A DNA stretch of 64,000 nt from SM1-50 sp964467345 (GTDB lineage: Archaea > Thermoplasmatota > E2 > DHVEG-1): contig CAYXPY010000006.1 in the NCBI GenBank assembly GCA_964467345.1, positions 12,842-76,841 on the forward strand, given 5' to 3'. The notes below the pieces were generated by a model. It made no database searches. It had not been told where the DNA came from and saw only the letters and a list, made by a program, of their open reading frames with translations. The translations under genes were made by a program, and so were the position numbers. Each line of letters starts with the position of its first letter. The stretch's first letter is position 1. Below, piece by piece: positions 17,912-26,414 of this stretch.

Positions 17912-17920
17912 CAAAAGAGT

Positions 17921-18700
17921 ATGGATTGGGGTATGAAAAATCGGCTTTCAAAAATCATCAAACCAAAAGACGGTCGCACCGTAATGCTCGCCGTCGATCA
18001 TGGGTATTTCATGGGTCCTACGTCTGGGCTTGAGAAACTTGACGCGATGGTCAATCCCTTGTTACCCTATACCGATACTTTGATGTTGACACGGGGTGCA
18101 TTACGCACCTACATCAACCCGACTATAGATGTCCCAATCGTCCTACGAGTCTCTGGAGGGACCAGCATCATCGGACCACGGCTTTTAGAGGAAGGAACCG
18201 TCGTCTCAATTGAAGATGCAATCAGACTCAACGCCTCCGGGGTCGCGTACTCGATTCTGGTTGGTGCGGAATTCGAACGAGAAACAATCCTTGGCATGAC
18301 CCAGTACATCGATGAGGCCGAACGATACGGGATCCCTGTTCTGGCGGTGACTGCCGTAGGTAAAGATATGAAACGTGACGCCCGCTACATGAGTCTTGCC
18401 TCACGGATAGCGGCTGAGCTTGGCGCTCATGTCGTTAAAACGTATTACGTCCCTGAGTTTGAGAAGGTCATCGAATCCTGTTCCGTACCAGTGGTCATCG
18501 CGGGTGGCAAGAAACAACCAGAGGACGAAGCATTGCAGATGGCCTATGACGCGATACAGGCAGGAGCTATAGGCGTTGACATGGGCAGAAACATCTTCCA
18601 AAGCAACCAACCAGTCAACATGATCAAAGCAGTCAACGCCATTGTCCATAAGAATGCCACCCCTAAGGAAGCCTTCGAGGTTTTCAAAGGGAAAAAATAA
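17921..18700 (+). CDS. LsrF/FbaB-like class I aldolase (DeoC/FbaB superfamily)
   Basis: 259 residues. The sequence follows bacterial LsrF (3-hydroxy-5-phosphonooxypentane-2,4-dione thiolase) closely: MDWGMKNRLSKI, TVMLAVDHGYFMGPT, TRGALR, AVTAVGKDMKRDARYMSLA, then the Schiff-base Lys173 in HVVKTYYV and the phosphate site VDMGRNIFQSNQP. Related archaeal enzymes are class I fructose-bisphosphate aldolases and ADH synthases. No other lsr gene is nearby, so a sugar-phosphate aldolase role in central metabolism is as likely as AI-2 processing. Start chosen by promoter and GGAGG. Confidence 0.85.
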   Translation: MDWGMKNRLSKIIKPKDGRTVMLAVDHGYFMGPTSGLEKLDAMVNPLLPYTDTLMLTRGALRTYINPTIDVPIVLRVSGGTSIIGPRLLEEGTVVSIEDAIRLNASGVAYSILVGAEFERETILGMTQYIDEAERYGIPVLAVTAVGKDMKRDARYMSLASRIAAELGAHVVKTYYVPEFEKVIESCSVPVVIAGGKKQPEDEALQMAYDAIQAGAIGVDMGRNIFQSNQPVNMIKAVNAIVHKNATPKEAFEVFKGKK

Positions 18701-18710
18701 TACCTATCTG

Positions 18711-18744
18711 TTAGTATTATACTAATTACGATATGTTTAAATAA
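18711..18744 (+). promoter_or_regulatory. Promoter of lemA-htpX with a 7-1-7 inverted repeat beside the TATA box
   Basis: TTAGTAT-T-ATACTAA (18711-18725) is a perfect inverted repeat placed about 10 bp upstream of GTTTAAATAAAA (18735-18746), the likely TATA box. GAGGAGG (18768-18774) is 7 nt before ATG 18782. The repeat sits where an archaeal activator or repressor would bind; no known consensus is matched. Confidence 0.5.
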
Positions 18745-18781
18745 AACATTTTATTACACCTAGCTTTGAGGAGGCAAAACT

Positions 18782-19345
18782 ATGGACCTAATGTTGATAA
18801 TAGGACTCGTCATACTTCTGATAGTAGTGGTAATCCTGTTATGGTTCTTCGGCTACTACAACCGAGTCATACGATATGAAAACAGAATTGATAACGCATG
18901 GGCTCAGATTGATGTCCAGCTGAAACGAAGAGCAGATCTGATTCCGAACCTCATGGAGACCGTTAAAGGCTACATGAATCATGAGCGACAGACCCTTGAG
19001 GCGGTCACCAAGGCACGGTCTGCTATTATGACGGCAAAGACACCGCAAGAAAGCATCAATGCAGACAACATGCTTACCGGTGCGCTGAAGACCTTATTTG
19101 CGGTCGCGGAAAGCTACCCTGATCTGAAAGCAAACCAGAATTTCCTGCAGCTGCAAGACGAATTAACCCACACTGAGGATAAAATCGCTTACTCCCGACA
19201 GCACTTCAACGATTCGGTTCTTTCGTTCAATAACCTCGTCGAAACCTTCCCAGGCAATATATTTGCACGCATGATGGGCAGGAAAGAACGACAAATGCTG
19301 CAAATCCCAGAGGCATCTCGAGAGGTTCCAAAAGTATCGTTCTAA
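18782..19345 (+). CDS. lemA: LemA family membrane protein
   Basis: 187 residues. One N-terminal membrane segment (about 4-24), then NRVIRYENRIDNAWAQIDVQLKRRADLIPNL, the strongest LemA signature, followed by helical regions with ESYPDLKANQNFLQLQDEL and FNNLVETFPGNIFARMMG. LemA proteins are anchored helical-bundle proteins that often pair with HtpX proteases, as here (22 bp gap). Role: probable membrane stress or quality control, by association. Confidence 0.93.
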   Translation: MDLMLIIGLVILLIVVVILLWFFGYYNRVIRYENRIDNAWAQIDVQLKRRADLIPNLMETVKGYMNHERQTLEAVTKARSAIMTAKTPQESINADNMLTGALKTLFAVAESYPDLKANQNFLQLQDELTHTEDKIAYSRQHFNDSVLSFNNLVETFPGNIFARMMGRKERQMLQIPEASREVPKVSF

Positions 19346-19367
19346 ACAACGGTTCATCTCTGTTCCT

Positions 19368-20291
19368 ATGGCTGCTCAACAACCACGACTCATCGATGAC
19401 CATATACGGAAAAACAAACGGGACACCGTCATTATCTGTATGTTCATGGTCATCCTTCTTTTTTCTGTCATTTTTGCCGTAGGCGTTATCCTTGGGGCTC
19501 CACCGATTCTTGTCATGATGATCGGACTTCCGATCGCTTTATTTTATATTTTCATTACCTATTCTTTCTCTGTGCAAAGCGTGATTTCTGCTGCCAAAGC
19601 ACGCCCAGCAAACCCTCAAGTCAGAGAAGAGAAGATACTCATCTACAAAGTCGAGGAGATGGCACTCGCAGCAGGGTTGCCAACACCCAAGGTCTATGTG
19701 CAGGAATCCAAGGATATCAACGCGTTTGCCACTGGCCATAAACCTGAGGATTCCATTATTTGTGCCAGCACCGGTGCCCTTCAGCAGCTGAACACCGCGG
19801 AACTTGAAGGAGTTATTGGCCATGAGATGAGCCATATCCGCAACCGGGATATCCTTGTGATGACCGTTACCGTCGGCGTGGTCGGAGCAATTGCGCTTCT
19901 TGCTGAGATCGCATTCCGGATGCTGTTCTGGGGAGCGGCAACGGGGCGAGGAAGTAGTGGCAGGAAGAAAGGACAAGGCAACATCATCGTCGTGGTGATC
20001 GCAATCATTTTCATCATCCTGGCACCGATTTTCTCCAGGCTTACGTATCTTGCAATCTCACGAAGAAGAGAATATCTTGCTGATGCAGATGGTGCGTATC
20101 TGACACGGAACCCGGAGGGTCTAGCAAAAGCATTGGAAAAAATCAAGGGAGATCTCCCTGACGATCCCAAAGGATCCAAAACGGTCGCCCCGTTATATAT
20201 CGCAAATCCCTTTAAACGAGCGCTGAAAGATTCCATCTGGTCGACACATCCCCCGCTTGACGAGCGCATCAGACGACTACGGTCGATGTAA
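19368..20291 (+). CDS. htpX: HtpX-like M48 membrane zinc metalloprotease
   Basis: 307 residues. Two N-terminal membrane segments (about 19-42 and 48-68), zinc motif HEMSH (152-156) in ELEGVIGHEMSHIRNRD, further membrane segments around 165-190 and 205-225, and the third ligand Glu in SRRREYLADADGAYLTRNP. Degrades misfolded membrane proteins in bacteria. Forms a unit with lemA upstream. The C-terminal IWSTHPPLDERIRRL is family-typical. Confidence 0.94.
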   Translation: MAAQQPRLIDDHIRKNKRDTVIICMFMVILLFSVIFAVGVILGAPPILVMMIGLPIALFYIFITYSFSVQSVISAAKARPANPQVREEKILIYKVEEMALAAGLPTPKVYVQESKDINAFATGHKPEDSIICASTGALQQLNTAELEGVIGHEMSHIRNRDILVMTVTVGVVGAIALLAEIAFRMLFWGAATGRGSSGRKKGQGNIIVVVIAIIFIILAPIFSRLTYLAISRRREYLADADGAYLTRNPEGLAKALEKIKGDLPDDPKGSKTVAPLYIANPFKRALKDSIWSTHPPLDERIRRLRSM

Positions 20292-20325
20292 CCCCTCTTA
20301 CCGTTTTCCAAAGAAAAGAAGATTC

Positions 20326-20820
20326 TTATTTGGTTAGAACGGATCGGACGAATGCATCGATATGTTCTTTGCCGTTTTTTATCGTCCCTTTCCTCATCTG
20401 TAACCCCAGGAACGAATCTGATACCGCCATACCAAGACTACCAAGGGTTTGTTGCATCATCTGTCTGGGTTTCCCCTTTGGGTCTGGAATACCACCACCA
20501 GTGACAAACAGGAATACCTTTTTTCCTTTGATGTTCTGCGCAGAGGAAAAAAATGTACTAATGAACGGTGTTGCGCTTCCTCCCCAGGTTGGTGACCCAA
20601 CGATGACTGTCTCGTATTTCCCTAAATCGACGGTTGTGTTTTTTATTGGAAGCTGCTGTTGTTTCATCGCCGCCCGTCCCGCAGTAAAAAACCCTGGTCG
20701 TTTCAACGCCTCGATTTCGATTAGGTCGACATCTGCTTGTTTTTGTTGTAGTGTGTCTGCAAGTAGGGTTGCGATAGCTTTGGTGTTCCCGGTCCTTGAA
20801 TAATAGACAATCCCAATCAT
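20326..20820 (-). CDS. Flavodoxin family protein
   Basis: 164 residues, cytosolic FMN electron carrier or FMN-binding enzyme. P-loop for the FMN phosphate: YYSRTGNTKAIA at 6-17; second flavin loop VGSPTWGGSATPFI; third VTGGGIPD. Length is that of short-chain flavodoxins. Convergent with htpX (34 bp between ends). The redox partner is not evident. Confidence 0.9.
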   Translation of the reverse strand: MIGIVYYSRTGNTKAIATLLADTLQQKQADVDLIEIEALKRPGFFTAGRAAMKQQQLPIKNTTVDLGKYETVIVGSPTWGGSATPFISTFFSSAQNIKGKKVFLFVTGGGIPDPKGKPRQMMQQTLGSLGMAVSDSFLGLQMRKGTIKNGKEHIDAFVRSVLTK

Positions 20821-21027
20821 CGTGTTTCCTTCCTTTTTTTTTGGGGTTGATATTTTCAGTCGGTATTTAAGAGTTCTTACCCTGTGATGTGCGAGTGTAA
20901 ATAAGCAGGAAAATCAGAAAACCACCTGAGGGGCTCTTTCTTTTCGTACGTCCTATTCGAAACGCTTTTTATGAGTCAAGAATCGAAAACTACATAAGGA
21001 AGAAATACATGGCAGCGGAGAATTCAT

Positions 21028-21834
21028 ATGAAGAAAACAGTAGTCGTTATCCTTGCAGCGTTCCTCGCCTTGACTGTTGTAGTCCCCATCGGTAGCGCAA
21101 GTGATGCTGGTGTGGTCGCCGACCAACACATCGTAACCATCTCCCTTGCAAGCACCGGTCTTCAGGTTGAAGAAACAATCAAGGTAACCAATGAGGGCGA
21201 CCAGAATGTCACTTCGTTACGGTTCTGGATTCAGCAAAGCATCCTTGGTGCTGTCAAAATCGTTGAGCTGCAATCAGGAAAGGAACTTGTCCCGCTCATC
21301 ACAGGAAACATCCGTACCTGTAATCTGAGTGCAGCGAATCTTTCAATACTCCCTCAGGGGTCTCTGACTCTGGAGGTCACCTATTTTCTGCCGGCAAATG
21401 AACAGGATTTCGTAAAAACCCTTCTCTATGATAGCACCTTTTTCTCAGTCACCTACGAGGACCGGGATCTCTTCAAAGGGGAACATCTGCTGTATGGCTC
21501 TGATGTCAACAACGCGATTCGGATTCGTCTCTACAAGCCAACAGAAGCCCCGTTGAACATCACCATGATCATCCTCATATTTGCTGTTGTCATCCTCGTG
21601 CTTGCCGCCCTTCTGTTCCTTCTGAAGAAGCAACGCTCGAAGACCAAAAAAACAGTCATAGAGTCAGAAGAGACCCTTACAACGAAAAAAACACTGCTGC
21701 TGTCCCTGTTAAAGGACTTGGAAAAACAATATCGTGCGCAATCCATCTCCGCTGAGACCTACAACAAGATAAAGGATGACTACAAACAGCAAGCGGTTGA
21801 CGCGATGAAAAAACTGGATGATCTGAAGAAATAA
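21028..21834 (+). CDS. Membrane-anchored surface protein with cytosolic coiled coil
   Basis: 268 residues, family not recognised. Signal peptide 1-24 (ends PIGSAS), an extracellular beta-rich domain of about 150 residues with NV(T/S) sites (QNVTSLRF, AANLSILP), one membrane segment near 180-202 (ITMIILIFAVVILVLAALLF), then a Lys/Glu-rich cytoplasmic tail forming a probable coiled coil (LLSLLKDLEKQYRAQSISAETYNKIKDDYK), resembling short SHOCT-like helices. The topology is N-out, C-in. GGAG at 21017-21020 precedes the start; a TATA-like GCTTTTTATG is at 20964-20973. The downstream end abuts the convergent rfcL gene. Confidence 0.8.
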   Translation: MKKTVVVILAAFLALTVVVPIGSASDAGVVADQHIVTISLASTGLQVEETIKVTNEGDQNVTSLRFWIQQSILGAVKIVELQSGKELVPLITGNIRTCNLSAANLSILPQGSLTLEVTYFLPANEQDFVKTLLYDSTFFSVTYEDRDLFKGEHLLYGSDVNNAIRIRLYKPTEAPLNITMIILIFAVVILVLAALLFLLKKQRSKTKKTVIESEETLTTKKTLLLSLLKDLEKQYRAQSISAETYNKIKDDYKQQAVDAMKKLDDLKK

Positions 21835-21836
21835 CC

Positions 21837-23276
21837 CTAAAAATCAAAGATGCTGGGTTGTTTCAGATCACCGTCTTCTTTTTTTTCCTCTTCAACGATT
21901 TTCTTCTCAACAGATTCGATCAGGATCTCGCCTTGTTTTTCGTCAGATTTCTCAGCACATTGCACGATATCTTTCATCCGATGAAGGTACTTCTCTCCTA
22001 AAAGATATTTAACCTCGCTTTCAGAGAAACCCAACTGTTTAATCATCTTGCAGGCAAACCGGGGGCTGTTCCGAAACAATGATTGGAACTGGGGGAGAAT
22101 GGCATCTCTGGTCTTCCGATCCGAGCTATGGCTTTTTTGCGAGATTTTTTTTACCACGCTGTCGCGTGTTGCTCGAGAGGCTTGGTTGGCCTTCATCTGC
22201 TTTATCCATGTGGGGAATGCATACTGGTTGTTACCGTAGCTATGTGTTTTTGCTACGGAGACCCCTGCGCTCATCAGGTCGCAGGCGTAAGACCACAGCT
22301 CATAGGCTCGTATTTTGTTGACTCTTCCGAAGAACACATCTGCCTTTGAGACAGCGTCATATCCTTGCACAAGATCCTCAGAATCGAGGTATTCTCTTGG
22401 GAGGTTTTCACTGATCCACAGGAGCAGCATCTCTGGTTGCACATCGGTGTTTCTCATACAATCCCGGCTGTTCTGCATGTTTTTTGTCTTGAACACTTCC
22501 CGTAACGCATCAAAGATAAGGGTTTCTCTGTCGCGGTATCCAAGGACATCGATGTCTTCGAAGCTGAGCTGTTTGCGGTTCAGAGACAGGGATTGAAGAT
22601 CATTGACCGCTGAGCGGACGTCTCCTTTTGACCGATCAGCGATGGTTTTTAACACCCGGATGTCTGCTACGATGTCTTCTTGTCTGCAGATTCGTTTCAG
22701 CAACTCAACAATGGATGATGAGCCTACTTCGTAGAATTGAATGACCGTGCAGAGGGATTTGAGTATCTCCCCGCCTCCTTTTGTCAGATTATAAAAATCA
22801 TTGACGATGAGGATGATTGGTTGTTTCGTTATCTTTATTGTGTCGATGATTGCTTTCTTGCCACCTTTATCTCCCAGTGAACTGTCTGCTTCTGATTTGT
22901 CGAGTTTCTCATAGAGGTTATCTGCCTCGTCAAGAACGATCAGCTTTCGACCTCCCTTCCTGGAGGGGGTGAATCCTCCGCTGCTATCAAACGTTTCGTT
23001 GATGGCACCTGCTGTAGCAACGCGTTTTATCGCAGTCTCATTGCGTGTATCTGATGCGTTCAATTCTAAGATGGTCCATCCAAGGTCTGCGGCAAGGGCA
23101 AGAGCACTGCTGGTCTTTCCGGTCCCTGGTTTTCCTGAAAGGATGGCTGCGCGTTTCTCTGGGATTTTCCCCTGGTTCCATCGTCCCGCCCAGAGACGTA
23201 GGCTTGAGAGGGCACGATCGTTCCCTACCACGTCACGCAATTTCCTTGGCCGGTATTTCTCAGTCCAGTCCTCCAT
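21837..23276 (-). CDS. rfcL: Replication factor C large subunit
   Basis: 479 residues, the clamp-loader large subunit that opens PCNA with RfcS. AAA+ motifs: TEKYRPRKLRDVVGN (box II), Walker A GKPGTGKT (48-55), Walker B VLDEAD (113-118), sensor 1 region ILIVNDFYN and sensor 2 region SKGDVRSAVNDLQSL (in place of the RfcS SRC motif region). The C-terminal tail is charged and ends in QPSIFDF, a PIP-box. Length and features match archaeal RfcL. It and fen1 are the two PCNA-binding proteins of this window. Confidence 0.96.
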   Translation of the reverse strand: MEDWTEKYRPRKLRDVVGNDRALSSLRLWAGRWNQGKIPEKRAAILSGKPGTGKTSSALALAADLGWTILELNASDTRNETAIKRVATAGAINETFDSSGGFTPSRKGGRKLIVLDEADNLYEKLDKSEADSSLGDKGGKKAIIDTIKITKQPIILIVNDFYNLTKGGGEILKSLCTVIQFYEVGSSSIVELLKRICRQEDIVADIRVLKTIADRSKGDVRSAVNDLQSLSLNRKQLSFEDIDVLGYRDRETLIFDALREVFKTKNMQNSRDCMRNTDVQPEMLLLWISENLPREYLDSEDLVQGYDAVSKADVFFGRVNKIRAYELWSYACDLMSAGVSVAKTHSYGNNQYAFPTWIKQMKANQASRATRDSVVKKISQKSHSSDRKTRDAILPQFQSLFRNSPRFACKMIKQLGFSESEVKYLLGEKYLHRMKDIVQCAEKSDEKQGEILIESVEKKIVEEEKKEDGDLKQPSIFDF

Positions 23277-23364
23277 ACTCTATTTGATAGAAAGAGACAG
23301 TATTTTAAGATTTGTTTTGACATAACCTTTTTATCGGTCTGGTTTATTATCTCCCACTCCGGAT

Positions 23365-23447
23365 GCGGGGATGGCCCAGCCCGGTAAGGCGTTGGATTGC
23401 TAATCCAATGGTCTCTGACCTCGGGAGTTCGAATCTCCCTCCCCGCG
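23365..23447 (+). tRNA. tRNA-Ser(GCT)
   Basis: 83-nt class II tRNA: acceptor GCGGGGA with TCCCCGC, discriminator G, D-arm with AGCCCGGTAAGGC, anticodon arm TTGGA-TTGCTAA-TCCAA (anticodon GCT), a long variable arm (GGTCTCTGACC) and T-arm GGGAG-TTCGAAT-CTCCC. No CCA encoded (CTA follows). A TATA-like CTTTTTAT lies at 23325-23332. Decayed copies of tRNA 3' ends follow within 1.3 kb. Confidence 0.95.
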
Positions 23448-23503
23448 CTAACATATATTACGGTAAATGTTGTTAGAAGAAATCAGAACCGTTTTAGTCT
23501 CTA

Positions 23504-23529
23504 GGGGTTCAAATCCCTTCCCCTGCATA
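23504..23529 (+). repeat. Decayed tRNA 3' end (T-arm plus acceptor strand), copy 1
   Basis: GGGGTTCAAATCCCTTCCCC followed by TGCATA reads as a T-arm (stem 4-5 bp, loop TTCAAAT) plus the 3' acceptor strand of a tRNA, but no 5' half is present upstream. The same 26 bases occur at 63877-63902. It lies 57 bp beyond tRNA-Ser, whose own 3' end is different. Confidence 0.7.
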
Positions 23530-23591
23530 CTTACCTATTGTTTTATATTTAATAATGATTTCTTTGAATAAAGACAAATCAGAGTGAAAAA

Positions 23592-24476
23592 ATGAAACAA
23601 CCAGATGATGTAGTCTATGAACATACCCAGGTTGAGAATATTCTTCACCGTGTGAATGTATGGTTTTTACCTTTTCGATGGGGAATCAATACATATCGTG
23701 GTTGTGAACACAACTGCATCTACTGTAACGCAAGATACACCCATGAGTACCTTGGGTTACCAACTGGTGAGTTCGCCTATCAAATAATAATTAAAGATAA
23801 TGCAGCAGAGATTCTTGACAAAGAACTTTCAAAAGAAAAATGGAATAAGAAATGGACGGTTAATTTATCAACTGTTACCGACCCGTATCAACCAGCAGAG
23901 CGTCAATTTAAAATAACAAGAGACGTCCTAAAGGTGTTTCTCAAGCATCATAACGCTCTTTTGGTTACAACTAAATCAGATTTGATTATGAGAGATTTAG
24001 ATATTCTTTCGGAGATAGCACAAACAGGTTTTCTTAATGTCGTCCTTACTATTCCTATGTTAGATGAAGAGTTAAGAAAAAAGATGGAACCCAAGGCACC
24101 AAGTATCCAAAAACGGGTTGAAGTCCTAAATAAGATTCATAGTGCAGGTGTTACAGTTGGTGTCACGGCAATTCCCCTTTTTCCTTACATATCAGATGGC
24201 GAGAAGGATTTGGAAAAACTCATTAAAACCCTGGCAGAGAATGGTGCTGATTATGTGATTATAGATACGCTTAATTTCCGTGAAGAGTCAAGAAACAGAA
24301 TCATACCTTTTATCAAAGAGCAGTATCCAACATTGGTTCCAAATTATGAAGAACTCTATAAAACAATTTACTGTGACAAAGAATATGCAAAACAGGTTAG
24401 AAAATATGCGAACAGATTTATTAAGAAATATAACGTAGATAAATACGATAAAATGTTTTCTTATCACAAAAGTTAA
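23592..24476 (+). CDS. Radical SAM protein, SplB/COG1533-like
   Basis: 294 residues. Cluster motif Cys38-x3-Cys42-x2-Cys45 in TYRGCEHNCIYCNARYTHEYLG; then VNLSTVTDPYQPAE (SPL-family TDPYQP) and VTAIPLFPYISDGEKDLEK. This matches the COG1533 group that includes spore photoproduct lyase relatives and the PA0069/Rv2578c-type proteins. The substrate is unknown; the SPL-specific C-terminal Cys is not visible. The gene is more AT-rich than its flanks and is bracketed by tRNA 3' fragments (23504 and 24510), suggesting insertion beside tRNA-Ser. Confidence 0.85.
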   Translation: MKQPDDVVYEHTQVENILHRVNVWFLPFRWGINTYRGCEHNCIYCNARYTHEYLGLPTGEFAYQIIIKDNAAEILDKELSKEKWNKKWTVNLSTVTDPYQPAERQFKITRDVLKVFLKHHNALLVTTKSDLIMRDLDILSEIAQTGFLNVVLTIPMLDEELRKKMEPKAPSIQKRVEVLNKIHSAGVTVGVTAIPLFPYISDGEKDLEKLIKTLAENGADYVIIDTLNFREESRNRIIPFIKEQYPTLVPNYEELYKTIYCDKEYAKQVRKYANRFIKKYNVDKYDKMFSYHKS

Positions 24477-24509
24477 TCTTTTTATGTCAACAGGAGTAAA
24501 TCATCCTCT

Positions 24510-24560
24510 GTCAATCTTTATCGTACTGGTAATCGTGGGTTCAAATCCCTTCCCTGCACT
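24510..24560 (+). repeat. Decayed tRNA 3' half, copy 2
   Basis: The 51-nt stretch beginning GTCAATCTTTATCGTACTGG and ending in a T-arm (GGGTTCAAATCCC) and TTCCCTGCAC aligns with 63850-63902 with few differences (CAATCTTTATCGTACT is identical). No matching 5' half is upstream. The surrounding gap 24477-24869 has no gene; it holds this element, the fragment at 24626 and AT-rich sequence. Confidence 0.65.
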
Positions 24561-24625
24561 ATTAATTTTATTTAATCGAAAAAACTCATGCAACAGATAT
24601 GAAATTAACAAATATGTTAACAAAT

Positions 24626-24651
24626 GCGAGTCTAAATCTCCTTCCTCGCGT
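24626..24651 (+). repeat. Degenerate copy of the tRNA-Ser 3' end
   Basis: GCGAGTCTAAATCTCCTTCC plus TCGCGT matches the tRNA-Ser T-arm and acceptor strand at 23422-23447 (GGGAGTTCGAATCTCCCTCC plus CCGCGC) with a handful of substitutions, most disrupting the T-stem. It is not a functional tRNA. It looks like the far copy left when DNA was inserted at the tRNA-Ser 3' end. Confidence 0.5.
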
Positions 24652-24869
24652 ATTATTTATCATGGTTCTAATTGCTACGAATGTTAAAAGAAGGGACAAA
24701 ACGAATCAATTTCGATAATTATAAGATTTGATTCTCTTTTCCACCCCTATCAATTTTAATTTGTTATAAAAAAAAAATCTACAACATGACCATAAATTAA
24801 TGATAGAAAATAATAATTGGTTTTTATACTAAATAACTGATTTGGATATAACCGATACGGAGAATAGAA

Positions 24870-25322
24870 ATGAACATCAGCATCATATACGAGTCTAAAT
24901 ATGGGAATGGAAAACAAGCGATGACGTATCTTGAAAAAATCTTAAGCAATAAAGGATTTTCTGTCCAACTCCTGTCAATTCATGAACTTAAACCACACAT
25001 GCTTCCCGAATCGGATTTGTATATTTTTAGTGCACCGAATGCGTTTGGAAAAATCGTACGATCCATGAGGAAATTTCTAGAGAAAATAGAGATACAAAGT
25101 CCATCTGCGCGATATATTCTTTTTAACACCTGTCTAAATCCAACATCGAAACAGGACAGAGGTCTTGAACAGATGGAAGAAATTCTCCAGGAAAAAAATA
25201 TCACGAAGTTATCTGAAGGAGTAAAACTCAAGGTCATGGCAATGAAGGGACCCCTTGAAACAGGATATGAAAAAAAACTTGATGAGATGGCTGAGACGAT
25301 TCAATCAACTCTTAAGATATAA
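24870..25322 (+). CDS. Flavodoxin domain protein
   Basis: 150 residues. FMN phosphate loop at the N-terminus (YESKYGNGKQAM, 8-19), LYIFSAPNAFGKIVRSMRKFLEK as the second flavin loop, and FNTCLNP in place of the third. The loop residues differ from classical flavodoxins (T/S-x-T-G-x-T replaced by SKYGNGK), so FMN binding is probable but not certain. It precedes a second flavodoxin-like gene by 85 bp on the same strand; both are AT-rich. Confidence 0.75.
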   Translation: MNISIIYESKYGNGKQAMTYLEKILSNKGFSVQLLSIHELKPHMLPESDLYIFSAPNAFGKIVRSMRKFLEKIEIQSPSARYILFNTCLNPTSKQDRGLEQMEEILQEKNITKLSEGVKLKVMAMKGPLETGYEKKLDEMAETIQSTLKI

Positions 25323-25407
25323 GCACTGGTTATAAATCAACATTGAAAAATAAACATAAACTCTAAAAATAATAACATAATATCAAAAAAAGAGAAGGCT
25401 ACATAAC

Positions 25408-25980
25408 ATGAACGGAAGACCTCATGGGCTCATTGTTTATGGCACTAGTTTTGGTGCAACGAAGGCAACCTCTGAAGAAATTGCACAAATACTTCGAGCG
25501 GAAAACTTCGATATTAAGATTGTCAATGCACAAGAGGAAAAAATCAGAGACATCTCTGAGTATCAACTCATCATCGTTGGTAGTAGCTTGGCAAATTGCA
25601 GATGGAATAACCAAGCAGAGGATTTTTTAAAAAGATTCCATAAAGAATTAGATCAGAAAAAGTTGGCTCTCTTCGTATCCTCTGTAATCACAATCGCTGA
25701 ACGAGAAGGAAACAAAGAAGAAATTGTCAAAGCACGGAAATTTGCCTTAGAAGATAAAATATCAAAGTATAGCCTCAAGCCTATCATGACAGGTATGTTT
25801 GGTGGTATCTTGAACTATAATAAAATGGGGCTCCTCGCACGGAAAGGGATGGAAATCGCTTTCAAATCGCGACTTCAAAAAAACGGATTTAAAGAGGTTC
25901 AACCTGGTGTTTATGATTTGCACAATTGGGATGAGATTCGAAGCTGGGCTAGAGATCTCGCCAAAAAGGCACGTGAATAA
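25408..25980 (+). CDS. Flavodoxin domain protein (HemG/Flavodoxin_5-like)
   Basis: 190 residues. N-terminal loop IVYGTSFGATKATSEEIAQIL, second loop LIIVGSSLANCRWNNQAEDFLKR, third region LFVSSVITIAER. The C-terminal GMFGGILNYNKMGLLARKGME matches the MFGG.LDYsklgff.r..m pattern of Flavodoxin_5 proteins such as HemG-type protoporphyrinogen oxidase. The heme pathway is not otherwise present here, so the substrate is left open. Likely co-transcribed with the smaller flavodoxin upstream. Confidence 0.82.
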   Translation: MNGRPHGLIVYGTSFGATKATSEEIAQILRAENFDIKIVNAQEEKIRDISEYQLIIVGSSLANCRWNNQAEDFLKRFHKELDQKKLALFVSSVITIAEREGNKEEIVKARKFALEDKISKYSLKPIMTGMFGGILNYNKMGLLARKGMEIAFKSRLQKNGFKEVQPGVYDLHNWDEIRSWARDLAKKARE

Positions 25981-26027
25981 ACGCGTACAAAGAGCATAAT
26001 TGGAAATCAGAAATGATGTGACAGTAT

Positions 26028-26399
26028 ATGAACCATGACAGCAAATCAAAGAAAGCGTTGATTCTGTCTTTAGTAGCAGGTATTCTCATAATGAGTAATA
26101 CGATACTGCTGGGAGTTGCAGCAACGTGGTTTCCGAAGATTATACCGACGCTTCCAGGAGGGACCGCGAATGATACTCAGACTCTTCATATGCTTACCGC
26201 TATTGGATTGATACTTGGTGTTCTGGTTTTATTTGCAGCAATACTGCTGCATATTAAACCTGTTCATAAAAGAGTATGGGGGATACTTGTTGTAGTGTTC
26301 TCGATACCAAGCGTCATCACGGGTGGGGGGTTCATCATCGGTTTCATATTAGGTATCATAGGTGGAGCGTTATCGCTTTCACGAAAACCTGACGTATAA
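26028..26399 (+). CDS. Small membrane protein, DUF4064-like
   Basis: 123 residues with three or four hydrophobic segments (about 10-30, 54-75, 82-100, 104-118). Glycine-rich final helix GGGFIIGFILGIIGGALSLSRKP is typical of DUF4064-like four-helix membrane proteins, which lack known function. It starts 47 bp after the flavodoxin gene and ends 15 bp before the next, so it is in the same run of genes. Confidence 0.65.
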   Translation: MNHDSKSKKALILSLVAGILIMSNTILLGVAATWFPKIIPTLPGGTANDTQTLHMLTAIGLILGVLVLFAAILLHIKPVHKRVWGILVVVFSIPSVITGGGFIIGFILGIIGGALSLSRKPDV

Positions 26400-26414
26400 A
26401 GGACAGTGGGAATA

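Noticed and set aside
24510..24651. Functional tRNA genes at the fragment sites
   Set aside because: Only T-arm and 3' acceptor parts can be folded; no D-arm, anticodon arm or 5' acceptor strand is found upstream of any of the fragments.
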